Shown: positions 22,501 to 34,599, counted from the stretch's first letter. The stretch is 64,000 nt of DNA from Pyrrhosoma nymphula (GCA_963573305.1 OY754338.1:20086192-20150191); one strand, 5' to 3'. The notes: generated by a model from the letters alone, not told the origin. Numbers and translations: made by a program.

Positions 22501-24400
22501 TCAAAGTATGAATTTCTCCCTACTAGTCTTGTCACAATATCTCTAGCTCCCATTACCTCGATTGTATTTTTTAAACTGAAAAATGTAAAAAAATTTAAAA
22601 TTTGAATAAATTTTTGAGGTCCTTCCTAAGAAATACAAACATTAGGATGAGATTGTTTTTCTTGAAATAGAACTTCAAAATGAAGACCAATTCACCCAGA
22701 AACCAAAAATACTTCCTAAATTCGATGTACTGATGTGAATAAAGTATTAAAGAAAGAAATAAATATGCAGAGAGACATTTTATAATCCCGTTACCTGTCT
22801 TTAATTAATGAAAATAAGAATAGATTGAAAGATAACTATATGCGGATCGGCAACACTACTTTTGTGATATGCAAAGTACCTTTAAATTGAGAGATATATT
22901 TAAGCAATATAGGCTTCGTTACTTAAGGTTAAGAAAGAATTTTTGAAACCGATATCCAGATGTGATTGATAATTTCTCTCACGAGTCCCACATTATGGCT
23001 ATAGCTGCATTAGGAAATCAATGAGAAGCGTGAGAGGTAAAACTACCACCCATTAAACCTTCGGTAGAATATTGGTCGACGTCATTTTAAAAGAATCATT
23101 CAAACTGAGATAAAACGCAGCTATCGAATTGTTTTGGATCTGCTCCACTTCGGGAGGAGAGGAATACCATATTTCACGACAACATGCAATTCCTTTCGAT
23201 AACTTTCTACTTTCAAAAACTTCGAGGGCCCAAGTAGTTTTGCACTCCGCGAAATTTTTAATGAGACTCTCCCTGGAACGTCAAAAAATATGACGAGGGG
23301 GTATGAGGTTTAAATGAACGACTATATTTCACAACTCCTTTCCCCCTAAGCTAACGGGTGCTCGATAACTTTCTTTCCGCGCTTGGACTGAAGCACGAGT
23401 TTTCCCGGGTCCCATCGTTTTCCTTCGCTTGGTGAGGTACAGCTGTGGTTGCACTGGAATGTAGAGAACAGATTTTTAAAAAAGCCCTTTCCGAACTCCT
23501 GCATTGTTAGCTCCTGCATTTTTCTTGCACCTATTGCTCTCGCGATGGTGGTGGGTGGCTAAGACGCTGCCATGAAAAGCTGAGGATTTCCACTTCGGTT
23601 CCTCTTCCTGCGTCCCTGACCCATTTCAATGCTGCCATCGAAGCTGTTGAAAAAATTGGCGAAAACATACGCTCGGCATTGTCCCGTTCTTTCTTCTCCA
23701 TTAGCGACAGCTGCGGGGCTTCGTATTCTGCATTAATGAGTTTAACGCGAGGGAAAGAAAATAAATTCGATATTCTCCAATACAGAATAGTATTCGAACG
23801 GCAGAAATGCATTCATGCCAGAGATTAAAAATCGGGACATTCAAACGAGTGGTTGCAAAACATTTCTGAAAATTTTCCCTATTTCTAATCCAATAATTAA
23901 AAATGAATTGAAAGGTTGGAAAAAATAAAAACACTGCAATATGTTTGCATAAGATTTGATTGTACTCAGAAAGATTCCATTCAAGTGTACGCTACGGCTC
24001 AAGAGGTAACTGTAAAGATTAAAACTCTTAAAAAGGAATTCCTTCGTTAATCTAAGTATTTCAGAAAGAAACAGTTTCGGGCGTAACTTTATGGAGGTCT
24101 TTCATAGTAGTAATGTAAGATGTATTTTTAGAGCAGCTTTTTCACATGCACTGTTGTGCAAATCAATGCTCAACAAATCTGTGCTAAAAATTCATCTCAC
24201 TGTTCTTCACTAAATATTTCATTAAAATCTATGTCAGCTTAGGGCATGCTGAAAATTTTGAGAGTTGAAAATTTACCTTGAGGTCGTAAGAAAATGTGAA
24301 AAAATTATAAATTAAAATAAAAAAGTTTTGCGAATTTATGAAAAACGTTTTGCGTTTGAAAATAAATTAATTTGTTGCTACTGATGTCACAAGCCCCTCT
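19600..24400. other. AT-rich spacer with no recognised element
   Basis: Several open frames of 60-93 codons occur (for example 21600-21788, and 23531-23812 on the minus strand), none with a recognisable domain. A pyrimidine-rich stretch lies at about 22250-22560. Confidence 0.45.
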
Positions 24401-24419
24401 GAGTCCCCGGCAAGCATTA

Positions 24420-26625
24420 GATTTTATTGCCGTCATTATGGCCGGAGACTTGGGAGCGGTTGGGCTGTAATCGTTCCCACGTCAAACGTCCATCGGATAG
24501 GTGGCTACGCTGCATGTGGGTCATATGCGTGCACAGTAGACGGAGTGAGCCTTCTGCATGTGAGCTGAAAGCGATTCCACCTCTGCCACGCAGTACGGAA
24601 TACACTTGATGTTACTTAGCAGTGAGCCATAAACTCCACCAAGCACACCTATGATGAGAACTATGAGTTTCAAGGAATCTCCGGGGCACATTTGCCGAAG
24701 TTCAACAGCAGGTCTTGATATCTAGTCAAATTTTCCACCTCCTTCGCATCCATGTTAGCTTCATTCGGGGCCTTAAACTCAATCACGAACATGGAGCGTG
24801 TGAGGTGGTTGAGTAGAACGATATAAAGCTTGGTTGTCTCCAGCTGCCAAGTGGTGAGGAAGAAGTAGTTCCACCAGATTGTACATTTATCGTTCTCTAC
24901 GACTGACTCATTATCTCCAGGGGTAAAGGGCAGAACAGGTGTTTTTTCTATTCCATAATGGTGTCGGAGGTGAAAGTATAACACCTGTAGGGCCGCGTAA
25001 TTTTGAGATAAATACACTGACCTGCCGTATTAACTGTATATCGGAGAGAAGGTTACTCAGTCTCCGGCTGGGCTCGGCATATTATCTGCCTCTGCATATT
25101 ATGCCCTCGACCACCACCTTTAATATGAGGTGGCAGTACACGAAAGTGTTTATGACACCATCCTTGCACGCGAAACCCTTAGGCCTCGGACTTTAGACTG
25201 GCAGAGTGTAAGAAGGCAGGCGTCATATCCTTCGATAGCCTATGGTTTTCCATGTTTCGATAGAAACATCCATGCATGGGATTATTGGTGTGCACCTGAA
25301 AATTGATTCTCAACCGTAGTGCCGCAACACACTGGTGTGGCGCAAGCCTCTGCCAAGTGTGCCGCAAGGCTCATAAAAATCTTCAAAGATCAACAATAAC
25401 AAGAAATTAATTATTAAAGTAATATATACCTTTCAATATTGTCATTTTACTTTGCAAACGATAAGTTTTTTAAATTGGTTTTTTATACTTTATTTTTTAT
25501 AAGTCTATTTACTTTTTCTTTGTTCACTGGTGTGCCGTCTGCATTTCCAAACACCTCAAGTGTGCCTTGGTGTCAAAAAGGTTTAGAGCCACTGGCCTAA
25601 AACAATGCCTTCTGCTCGGATTTTTTAAAATTTTAAACTTGAGGACATCTGCCTTCAATGACAAGATGAACGTGGCATCATCCCTTCCGTTGAATGACAG
25701 CTCTATTTAGAGACCAGTTTATTCCGCTACCCTCTTTGCCGTCTGGAACAGAAGCGCCCCAGCTCCCACACTCTCGTGGTTTTTCTCACGAGGTTGTGCA
25801 AGGGGTTCCTGATTTTTAACAGTCGGCGTGCTGTACCCAGGAAAACTCTGCTGTGGAGAAACTTGAGACTCATATGACTCTTTTGACCTACCACCTGAAT
25901 TACGAGGTAGATAAAACCTGGTGACGGACGATTTCGTATAAAGACTTCTATAGATGGTCATCATCTTCCCCGTTCTCCTTTGGAGTTTCAGCAACTTGTT
26001 GACTTTCACATTCATGCATCCGATCGTAAACAGCAGTTCAGGAACCGCGAACATGGGCTTGAACTTTGCTCTTGCCAGACAGCTCAGACCTCATGATTTT
26101 CGTGGAAGCCTGTCTCTACTTAGCGGCGAGGATTTCCTTCACTGGTGCAATCCCCTGCATTCGGCGTTGGGGGACTCAGAGGTATTCATATCTGTCATCT
26201 TCCTTGAGGTGATGAATGACGCTCTTGTCAACGAGTTGAACTTCTTCCAAGTTCTTCGAAAATCTTCCTCTCACAAGACAGATGAATGCACACTTGTCCA
26301 ATCCGAAATCCATCCCTATAGCCTCACTGTTTTCCAGTACGGTGTCCAGGGCAGTGCGAATGTATTTCGTGTTAGAAGCATATAGCTTTAGGTCATCCAT
26401 TTAAAATAAATGGGTAATCTTATGCTTCCTGCCACCATGAACACCCCAAATATATCACCTACCTCGTCGCAACCTAAGGTACATAGTTAGGAGTGAAATA
26501 CAGAACAGTAAAGAGGTCAATCTGTTACCAACTCCGGTGAAACTGACTGCTTGTCTGAAGGAAGGACGAAGCACATTTTCCAGACTGGTAATATGCGTTG
26601 AATGCAGGACACAACCTCTGGGTTA
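24420..26625 (-). pseudogene. Decayed R2/NeSL-type LINE ORF (RT plus restriction-like endonuclease)
   Basis: Read from 26625 downward. NPEVVSCIQRILPVWKM starts the RT palm region, then LTSLLFCISL, KITHLF-stop-MDDLKLYASN (the catalytic box, preceded by a nonsense codon where related elements have Tyr), GMDFGLDKCAFICLVRGR, EDDRYEYL-stop-VPQRRM, ELSGKSKVQAH, FAVPELLFTIGCMN, KMMTIYRSLYTKSSVTRFYL, MHGCFYRNMENHRLS, then ALQVLYFHLRHHYGIE. The C-terminus (24670-25017) has ENDKCTIWWNYFF and RSMFVIEFKAPNEANMD, the PD-(D/E)xK-like nuclease. Its expected Pro-Asp reads Leu-Tyr. GVLGGVYGSLLSNIK lies at the end. Many stops and small frameshifts; certainly inactive. The 5' part is cut at 26625, and a MITE (25302-25594) is inserted inside. 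Confidence 0.8.
25302..25594 (-). mobile_element. hAT-type MITE inserted in the R2-like LINE
   Basis: The right end read on the minus strand begins CAGTGGCTCTAAACCTTTTT, a classic hAT terminus. The left end reads TTGATTCTCAACCGTAGTGC. Matching subterminal segments contain GGTGTGNCG and CACACTTG. The flanks ACCTGAAA (25294-25301) and GCCTAAAA (25595-25602) agree at 6 of 8 positions, consistent with an old 8-bp duplication. LINE coding resumes on each side, which fixes the borders. There is no coding capacity. Confidence 0.75.
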
Positions 26626-26720
26626 GGGATGGGCAAAAGCGTGTGTTGCAGTAAGCGTGTACACGCTTTTTATTCAGGCGTATACACGTGTACACATCTT
26701 ACCTGTCCCGACGCATACAA
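26626..26720. mobile_element. Possible hAT-like element end
   Basis: R2-like LINE homology stops at TTAGGGATGGGCAAAAG, which resembles hAT termini of the TAGGGATGGGCA kind. It is followed by GTGTACACGC and GTATACACGTGTACAC palindromes. I found no matching right end, so extent and class are uncertain. Confidence 0.35.
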
Positions 26721-27640
26721 TAACTAGTCTCTGGCCCCACATTCCGTTCTGCGGTGGACCAACAGGTATGCACGCCTAGAGTGTTGGAGACCCGAACCGA
26801 TGTTTGCAGAAAGGCAGATTCGGCTAAGGTCAAACTGTGTCACAGGGAGTAAGCTGTAGGCAGTTACAGTAGTCACCAACTGCGATCCAAATTCAAGGAA
26901 TTACCGTACACACTGATTCATAACGATTCACGAACGGTAATATTTGCTCTATGGTTTTACTTAGGAAGCTACGGTGGCGATTTACGCAAAAGTGGCAAAC
27001 AACATGAGATTACTCCAATCCCTACTTGCACAGGAATACCTCGTTTTCCTCGATATCTACATGGATTTCATTTTCCAGCTGATAGGAATTACGAAAATTT
27101 CGCTCATTATCATCACATAAATTGTTTTCATTCCTTATAAATTTCACAGAATAAAATGGATGTATTGCACTACATAAATTATTTAAGTGTATGAAAGGTG
27201 AAAGACTGAAATATGACCAAGAAACCCTGCGTATTGCTGTAGGTGAAAAGAATCATATGAGTTGGGTGTAATGCATGAAAATATCATTCTATAATGTATG
27301 CCTGGAGTTAATTTTAAAGCTAACTTAAGATTGAAAACTATTATGAAACAGAAATGTGTTCCTAAAACGATTTGTATCAGATAGAATGCTTAAGATAGAA
27401 TTCCTATAGAGGAAACACACACAAGCAATAAGGAGGAATAATATATTTTGCATGTTAGCTGTGTCGGGGAGGGTGTTCTGGCCGGTAGTTAACTCCTCTG
27501 AACTTGCAGTTGGTGGATGATTTCCTTTTTCCAAAAGTGGTTGCCATAGTCGCGCAGTTTTTGCTGCGATACGTGACATTTTGGATGCTTTTCATATCAC
27601 AATGAGTGCATCCTTACTATGTACCCCCTGCATAGTCCTT
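26721..27640. other. AT-rich spacer, nothing recognised
   Basis: The rest of the LINE 5' region could be expected beyond an insertion here, but I do not see it. Confidence 0.45.
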
Positions 27641-27713
27641 AGATCTTATTTCACTTCATCCATGAACGGGTGTCATTGATCCACGCCATCCATTATCAGG
27701 AAGTACGAAATGA
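27641..27713 (+). repeat. Direct repeat, copy A (73 bp)
   Basis: AGATCTTATTTCACTTCATC, then CATGAACGG and ATCCACGCCATCC, to AGTACGAAATGA. It matches 28493-28565 with about three differences. The two copies start 852 bases apart. Confidence 0.85.
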
Positions 27714-28492
27714 CCTTCCGGATGAAATGAACAGATTAACCTACATGTGAAATCGCAAAATTGGTTTCAACAGGAAAAAAGTAAATAAACTAGAACTAAT
27801 GGTACATTCAGAATAATATTATCAATACCATTACACTATTTAATATTATTTTAGCTCCACTACTGCCGATCCCAAGCCCGGATGAGAATGGACGGGAAGG
27901 AGTAACCCTCCTTAATAACCAGTTTCAACTGACACGGATAGTGGCTCACTGGATGAGGCCTTCCACCTTGAGAAACAGTTGTAACAGTCATTGGCAAATG
28001 GTGCGGATAAAATGTATATGATGCAATGGCCCTTAATGAGGAAGAACCTAGTTGGATAGAGAAACTGGTTGTATTTAAAGTTAGGAGTTTTGACATAGGC
28101 ATCAAGCACACCTGGTCTTAGAAAAATAAAATAATTCTAAAACTGCTGGTTAAGAGAAACTGGATGGGCGTAATGGACGACCGCATTGCACATAAAAAGG
28201 GAAAATTAAACTGTGGTTTGGAATATAAGAGGTTGACGCCCTTATTAAACCTTGATAGAAGAAGTCAGAGGTGCAATACCTAAACGAACGCTTCATTGCT
28301 AACATTGTACAAATTCTGAACAATGAAAAAAAGGATGGAACAAAACCTTTGAAGTTATAAAAGATAAGTTATGAGGAATAATTTTACGCAAACATACTTT
28401 TGTATTACGCTGTTGGATAACTTAAGCACACTTGCCATCCTAGGTGGATTTGATTTTTATAAATATAAGCTTCAACATCGTGCCCATATCCG

Positions 28493-28565
28493 AGATCTTA
28501 TTTCACTTCATCCATGAACGGTTGTCATGGATCCACGCCATCCGTTATCAGGAAGTACGAAATGA
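28493..28565 (+). repeat. Direct repeat, copy B (73 bp)
   Basis: Near-identical to 27641-27713. The flanks differ except for a short similarity upstream (GCATAGTCC versus CCATATCC). It could be a repeat-family fragment inserted twice, or a local duplication. Confidence 0.85.
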
Positions 28566-28569
28566 ATGT

Positions 28570-30840
28570 GAATATAAAGTAAACGTTGCGTTGATTGCAA
28601 CAGCACGCTGGACATTACGTGCCGCATAACCACCCAATGTCCATCCTAATTTAAAGGTTTCCCTCCACTTTCAGTTTATAACGCAGCGGATGTATAAACA
28701 AAGGACCTCGCACCTGCAGATTACACACCGCTGGAAAATCCATTCTAAAGTTCCCGCTCCAGAAATATCTTCTGCACGAGGGCCGGCTAGCTGTGCTCTT
28801 CCTAGCAATCGGGGGCCCTAGAAGGTAAGGGGCCGTTTCCTATGGCCTGTCCAAACAGGCGATTTTTTTTAAGCGCCGCGCTGCTGGTGAAGGGATTGAG
28901 TCCATCTGAGCTAAAGCAGAGGAAGACGCCGCCTATTTTTTTATGCACGTCGTTTGCCTACCCGTCACAGGGAGCTGCCCACGGTTGCCAAATATTTTCC
29001 TTCGACGTTCGGATTTACAGTTGGACAATCACCATGGAAAGGCGGCAAGATAAAAAATAACTAAAATTAGCAAGCTATCAATATTTGACAAGAGACAACC
29101 TAGAACTGCTTTCCTATGGGCAAGTTTTTCAGATGCGCATGCGGTTTATGCAGTGCTTAGTGATGAAGTAATAACGGGTAATCCAAACATACCATGGTTA
29201 CTCGAGGGACGTCAAGGAACACGAAAAAAGTGGTCCCTCTGAAATTTTATTTCAATATCCCCAGAGAAACCGCTTGTAAGACAGTGCATGATAAATGAGG
29301 TCCCTGTTGACCTTTTTTGGCATTAATCTCTGCTTTTACCTTGCGTCTTGGCTCCAGTGGTAGCCCTTTGCCATTTCGGGCTGAGTATCCATTTCATGTA
29401 TGTGTGTCAAAAGATGCAGTGAGTAAGAATATGAGCGTCTTAGTACACCATACAAATTGTACAATCAGTACGATAAATTATTATAATACTTAAAGTGCAG
29501 TGCTCTAATTGCGTTGGATACAATTGACGTGATCTATAACCCTTTCATTTTGGATATGGTAATAACTGGATGAAATGTTAAATGGCCAATCAGCGAAAGG
29601 TACTTTTATCGGAGGGCCATTTCGACCGATGAAAAAACCGTTCACCCCTTTATTATAAAACTAGGAAATGCTAAATGTTTCGTTTTATTTTAGAATACTT
29701 GAGAATATAATAGCCAAAACGTCTTCGATAATTTTACAAGAGATTAAAGGAAGTTTCAAATATCATGTAATAGAGTTTCATTGAATGCAATTTGGTTTCA
29801 GAGAAACCTGGAGGTTCTTTCATTAATAGTGTGCCCGACTAGTTTTCTAAAAATGGATGCACGAATTTTAAACACTGCAAAAATGCCAGAATATCCAATT
29901 TTATTATTTATTGAAGTAATAATAAAATTTCTTTTGAGTGGATGATGTAATTGAAGTGCTTGCGGAATTTAAAATTTTTCCTGCTCAAGTTGGTAATCAC
30001 ATCATTTGACCATTGCCAAAAAAGATGTACTGGGGAAATATAATAGCTCCATTCATTTAATTACGATGATAAACAAGTGGGCACATTACGAAAACATTAA
30101 TTTGGGGTACAGCATACTCTGAAAAATAAGCTGAAACCGTTGGAATAGTTGATATGTATAGTATTTTAGGCATTGAGACCTGGCACTGGACACAGATTCT
30201 AGAGAATAGTGTTCACCCTAAGCGTAAGGATCAACGCTTAAGAAAAATTCCCTGCCTATAAACATAACAAAAGAAAAGAAGACAAAATCAATTTTAGAAA
30301 AAACGAACACCATTTCACATACAAAATAGAGAAAGAAATATCAACTGGAAGAATAATTAAGAAATGAGAGATAAATGCTGATTTTCGGATAATATAATAA
30401 AACCGATAAAGTAGCTCGAGAAATGCAACATACGTTGTGATAAAAAATAGTCCTAAATCTAAATTTTCTGAGATGTAATCCTTGGAGTTAACTATTTAAC
30501 AAACAATCGCCATGCAATTTTTCATCAGATAAATTCAAACACAAATATTTAAAGAGAGAGCAGAGTAATTGGTGAAGTAACATTTAAGTACATGAATAAA
30601 GAGCTAAAGGTATGGATCTTGACTACAGGCGCCAATAAGAGACCTAAAAAATGACCTAAAGGGTAGCCATCAGGATAAATTTTCGAAGTCATGTGCGTGT
30701 GGAAAAAATTGCTTCCTAATTAAGGCAAAGTAGAGAAGCACTTTATAAAAACAAATATTTGGAGCACACTAATATGCGTATGGTAGGGAAACCTTGACGC
30801 TCCCATTGGTCCATTATATGATGACATTTTACAGTGTAAC
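28570..30840. other. AT-rich spacer, nothing recognised
   Basis: No domain-bearing frame was found. The 72-codon frame at 28842 has no recognisable motif. Confidence 0.45.
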
Positions 30841-31130
30841 GAAAAAGTCCTTTGTGTTTGTAGGAAAAGAAATATTGTTAAAACCCAAAGGAGAAGAATA
30901 TGAAATAAACTAACTGGACATAATTTGCTATTCAATATCCTGAAGAAAGTATTTATGGAAGGATAAATGTATGGAAAGTAATACATAGGATGACTAAGAA
31001 TGAAATATATCAAGCAAATTATGAAGGACGTTAAATTGAAGAATAATATGGAAAGGAAGCGGTTGGCTGAGAGGAGATTGAAGTGGAGAATTTTGGCAAA
31101 GCAATCTTCTCATTTATGACAGTTGATGAT
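30841..31130 (+). pseudogene. LINE reverse transcriptase C-terminal tail, fragment A
   Basis: One frame carries the C-terminal signature common to insect endonuclease/reverse-transcriptase LINEs: IVKTQRRR, TGHNLLFNILKKVFMEG, LRMKYIKQIMKDVKLKNN, then MERKRLAERRLKWRILAKQ. Family members here read roughly as a WIGHIxRH block, an RGRPRMKYxxQI block and an MKRLAxDRxxWR block. Several stops interrupt it (for example just after FMEG). The frame extends only 290 bases, so the copy is heavily 5'-truncated or eroded. Confidence 0.65.
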
Positions 31131-31159
31131 TTATGCAGGTGACTTATGGGTGCGCTTGT

Positions 31160-31972
31160 AAGTGGAGGGAAAAGTACAATAGATGTAAGGGTTAAATAAA
31201 AAAGGAAGATGTTCCTGCAGAAATGCGAAAGAAGCCTTTTAAAAAAGTCAGAAAGTAATAGCAGGCCATGAAGTATCAGAAAGAAAATCAAAATAGGTGG
31301 AAGAACCGCAGATAGGCTGTCAAGGGTGACGAAGATGACAGATAATTTGGATTGAAATAGGTAGGGTTGAATATTTTTTGGATCGCAATAAGGCATACTA
31401 CGAGATATCACATGCACGGTTCGGGATAAAAATGGTGAAATATTTCAAGTTAACCAATACCCGACCGGTGGAATACTTACACCTTGATGAAAATGAAAGA
31501 TCCTATAAGTCAGTAAATATCGTCTCTCCCGATGACGTGTGGAAAAGTGTGAGCAAAATAATTACAGAAACATCCAGGAGAATGTTTGATAATAAGTTGG
31601 ACTGGGGTGGTCGAAGAGATTTATGAGAAAGCAGAGGGATGAGAAAATACGAGAGAAGATTGTGTGGAAAGGATAAGGGGTGCTGAGGAATGGAAAAGCT
31701 AAGGTTGTCAAAGTTCATAGAGAATCACGAAAAAGTAAATCATCGAGGTGAAACAGAGCTGTGTGACATCAACATATGCATTAAAATCCGTAACTTCGAA
31801 AATGTTTATTGCCAGTAAAAATATACTATTTATATGAAAAGTAATTCAAAACTGTAACGCATAAATAAAATCAAAATTTCTTCTGACAGCACTGCATTCA
31901 GAACGAAATAAGAATCGACTTACATAGAGTAATGTCAATGGAGGAAGGCGATACTTGGTGGAATTTAGTTGC
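31160..31972. other. Purine-rich spacer, nothing recognised
   Basis: The open frame at 31378-31626 has no recognisable domain. The stretch may belong to the LINE fragment's flank. Confidence 0.4.
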
Positions 31973-32125
31973 ACTGAACATGTTAAAAGAAAATCTTTTA
32001 CAATTCCACAATATGATTTATTTATACAATGTATACCTTGACAATGACGCTCAGACGTTGAAATCGATCGGTAAAATAAATCTTATTGTGGAATTGTACA
32101 AAGTTTTTCTTTTAACATGTTCAGT
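31973..32125. mobile_element. Foldback element (about 153 bp) with hammerhead-like centre
   Basis: Near-perfect arms of about 48 bases start at ACTGAACATGTTAAAAGAAA (31973) and end at its complement at 32125. They also share CAATTCCACAATA and GATTTATTT. The centre (32036-32068) carries a hammerhead-like motif. No target duplication was identified. Confidence 0.8.
32036..32068 (+). other. Hammerhead-like motif, site 4 (degenerate)
   Basis: CTTGACAATGACG, a short loop, ACGTTGAAATCG. Box order and spacing match the set. The first box has a one-base insertion relative to CTGANGA and the second reads GAAAT. Confidence 0.3.
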
Positions 32126-32129
32126 CTTA

Positions 32130-32840
32130 CATAGACATTTTATGAGGCATTTAGATATATAACATTTAGTATAAATGTAATTAATATGGTATAATAATTA
32201 TTATAACTATTTTAGAAACTCATCATCAGCAAATATATCATTTCAAAGCAATGAATTAAGGCTAAATAAAAAACCCATTGAAACCGAAATCCTGAATTCA
32301 GTTGAATTACGCAATGCACCTTAACATTGTTAATATTGCGTGAATTAAGACGCTTTTATTTATGCATGAAGTTGATCGTTGGTATCCAACGTTGCTTTCA
32401 AGGTTACCTGCATTTCAAATATATTTAACTTGAAATTTAAAAAAATCCGTATTTTTTCTCAAGTATTGAGTTACTGCTAAAAGAAAATGGAGTCCAGTCT
32501 TAGTTTTTGCTTTCACTCCCTCTCATAATACCTACAGAAACAGTTGTAAATTGTTATTCATATTTCTTACAGAGTAGAAGTTACATATTCCAATAGTAGG
32601 CTCATATTCAAATTTATCTTACTTTTTAAATTGACCATCTATTGAGCGGATTATATCATGATCGGCAAGGGAAGATGAATTATTGACATTTGTATTTTAG
32701 TAAATGTAATAGAAATTTTTTCGTGGCCACATACATGAAATAAATTATGATATTTAGAAAGTAAGTGATAGTTTATAACTGGTTTGGAGTGACAGGTTGA
32801 CTGTTCCATATATTTAATGCATAAACTCGGTTTATTCCAT
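32130..32840. other. AT-rich spacer, nothing recognised
   Basis: No supported feature. Confidence 0.5.
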
Positions 32841-32844
32841 AGCC

Positions 32845-32880
32845 CTGATGATTCCGATAGGTAAGTTTGGCGAAACGTTG
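32845..32880 (+). other. Hammerhead-like motif, site 5
   Basis: CTGATGA (32845-32851) and GAAAC (32872-32876) are both exact. The 20-base segment between them (TTCCGATAGG...TTTGGC) no longer pairs well. GTTGG follows in place of a clear cleavage-site stem. Confidence 0.4.
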
Positions 32881-33069
32881 GAGATGAAAAATTTGTTGTC
32901 ATTATTTGACCATCACTCAAGAAATCGTAGGAAAGTTAGATAAATTTACTGCATAACCTTTTCCGCATGTAGTTTTATTTGTCACGCCATAGTTCCGTTG
33001 AAGATTAAAATCGGATTTTACTCTATAACTAAACCAATGTCGTGATAAACAAAACTGCATGTGGAAAAA

Positions 33070-33247
33070 GTTGTGCTGAGTATTCATCCAACTTTCCGTT
33101 GTTTTTCGCTGAATTTATGTGTCGTGTTCCGTTGAATTGTTGTGTTATGCTGAATTTTTGTGTTCCGTTGAATTGTTGTACTGTGCTGATTTTTTGTTCC
33201 GTTGTGTTGTGCTGAAAACGTTGTGCTGAATATTCATCCAACTTTCC
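33070..33247. repeat. Local tandem repeat array, about 36-bp units within a 28-bp flanking repeat
   Basis: GTGTTCCGTTGAATTGTTGT begins units at 33124 and 33160, and a partial third unit follows. The array is flanked by two copies of GTTGTGCTGARTATTCATCC plus AACTTTCC at 33070 and 33220. The minus strand stays open (33029-33268), giving a repeated GKLDEYSAQ peptide. I regard that as accidental. Confidence 0.8.
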
Positions 33248-33489
33248 TACTATGAAAGAGTTCCACATTGTTACGCCCGAAAGTGTTTCTTATAAACTCA
33301 ATAAATGACCAACTGTTTTAGTATTTAAGGGTATAGCATTCCTATGACATTTATTTACTGCCAAATTGAATCATTGATGCCAATCTGAAGGAGTATCGTT
33401 ATCAGAATAAGAGCTGATACTGCACACTTTAAAAAGACCACACAATCTTGCAAGGCTGGCTGAGAGGCTAATACAGCTAAGAAACGCGA

Positions 33490-34060
33490 TTGGAGTGCAG
33501 GGGGGGATGAAGGTTGGAGTAAAAAGTCGAATAAAAGTTATAAAGAGGTGCCTTAACTTGTCGCTTTCCAACGAATGGGATCCAATCCCATACGAGGCAC
33601 CTCCAGTGGCTCCAATTCCTCACACCAAACCCCTCTACAAACGTTCCATGGGCAATCCTTTCCCGCTGCGCCCATGCTCCCTTTCCTGGGAGGCCTCCTC
33701 CTACCCCCGGAAACCAACACCCTTCCCTTCCCAGACCCGCACACAAATCCTGCCCACGACGATTTTCAATTTCACGCGGGCCATGAGGGTGAAGAGGCCC
33801 ATTTAACGTGTGGATTCGGAATATTCATCACGGGCAGGAGGTCGAGCGATTTCTTCGGGACATGTCTCCGGCGAAAATCCACCGGAAGAGGTCGCTTTGG
33901 GTGCGGCCGAAGGGAAGGGAAAAGAGAGACCGTGTATGTCACCGCGGGGAACAGCGAGATCTGGCGACGGCCTTGTGCGGTCGCCGGGCTCTGGACCGCG
34001 GGCACCACATGCATCCGGCCCCTATCTTTTCCGTTCTTCAGTAAGGCTGACCCTTGCGTG
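33490..34060. other. GC-rich block with a 189-codon open frame
   Basis: The plus frame 33575-34144 encodes 189 residues with no recognisable domain. Frames of 78-103 codons overlap it on both strands. Composition is the likely cause, though an exon cannot be excluded. Confidence 0.35.
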
Positions 34061-34452
34061 ATGTGTGTGCGGAGAATCCTATACCGTAGGAATAACGCAA
34101 AGCGATCTCCTTGGATGAAAATATTCTACGAAATTGGGATGTGAGATCAGACTTTCGATACTTGGACTTGGACCTTTGATACCTAGATACTCCGATGTTT
34201 TTGATCTCATCGGTTGACTGGATTAGCATTAAAAAGAGGAAACAACTGATGCTATTGGAACCAGCATCTTCCTTGACCAATAAAACAATAAAATTAAATT
34301 TTTCTTAAAGAAATATCCATCGATGAGGCAAAGTGTGATATGGTGATATCGTAATTTTAACAATTATGGTAACACATATCGTCAATTTTAATTGCTGGTA
34401 GACTAATCATGGAAAAATTAAAAAAGGACATTGTAGAACAAACACCTTAAGA

Positions 34453-34593
34453 AATTGAGGAACTCTTCTCGGGTCTTCCACTGGGATAAGTTTTTACTGC
34501 CGACGTTTCGGATTCCGTCTCGTAATCCATTCTCAAGGCGATTCGCTGGTAAAAAACTTATCCCGGTGGAAGACCCAAGAAGATTTCCTCAAT
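34453..34593. mobile_element. Foldback element (about 140 bp) with hammerhead-like centre
   Basis: Arms 34453-34499 and 34545-34593 are inverted repeats: AATTGAGGAA, TCTTCTCGGGTCTTCCAC, GGATAAGTTTTTAC. The spacer contains the hammerhead-like motif GACGTTTCGGATT...ATTCTCAAGG. This looks like a MITE-type dispersed repeat. Confidence 0.8.
34503..34540 (-). other. Hammerhead-like motif, site 6
   Basis: Minus strand: CTTGAGAAT, GGATT loop AATCC (perfect 5-bp stem), GAAAC, GTCGG. The stem II position and GAAAC box fit well. The first box carries an extra base relative to CTGANGA. Confidence 0.4.
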
Positions 34594-34599
34594 ATTATT

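Noticed and set aside
27641..28565. LTR retrotransposon with 73-bp LTRs
   Set aside because: Repeats are far too short for typical LTRs, lack TG...CA ends and primer sites, and the interval has no gag or pol.
33575..34144. 189-codon plus-strand frame
   Set aside because: No recognisable domain, and several frames overlap on both strands in a GC-rich block. Kept only as a possible exon.
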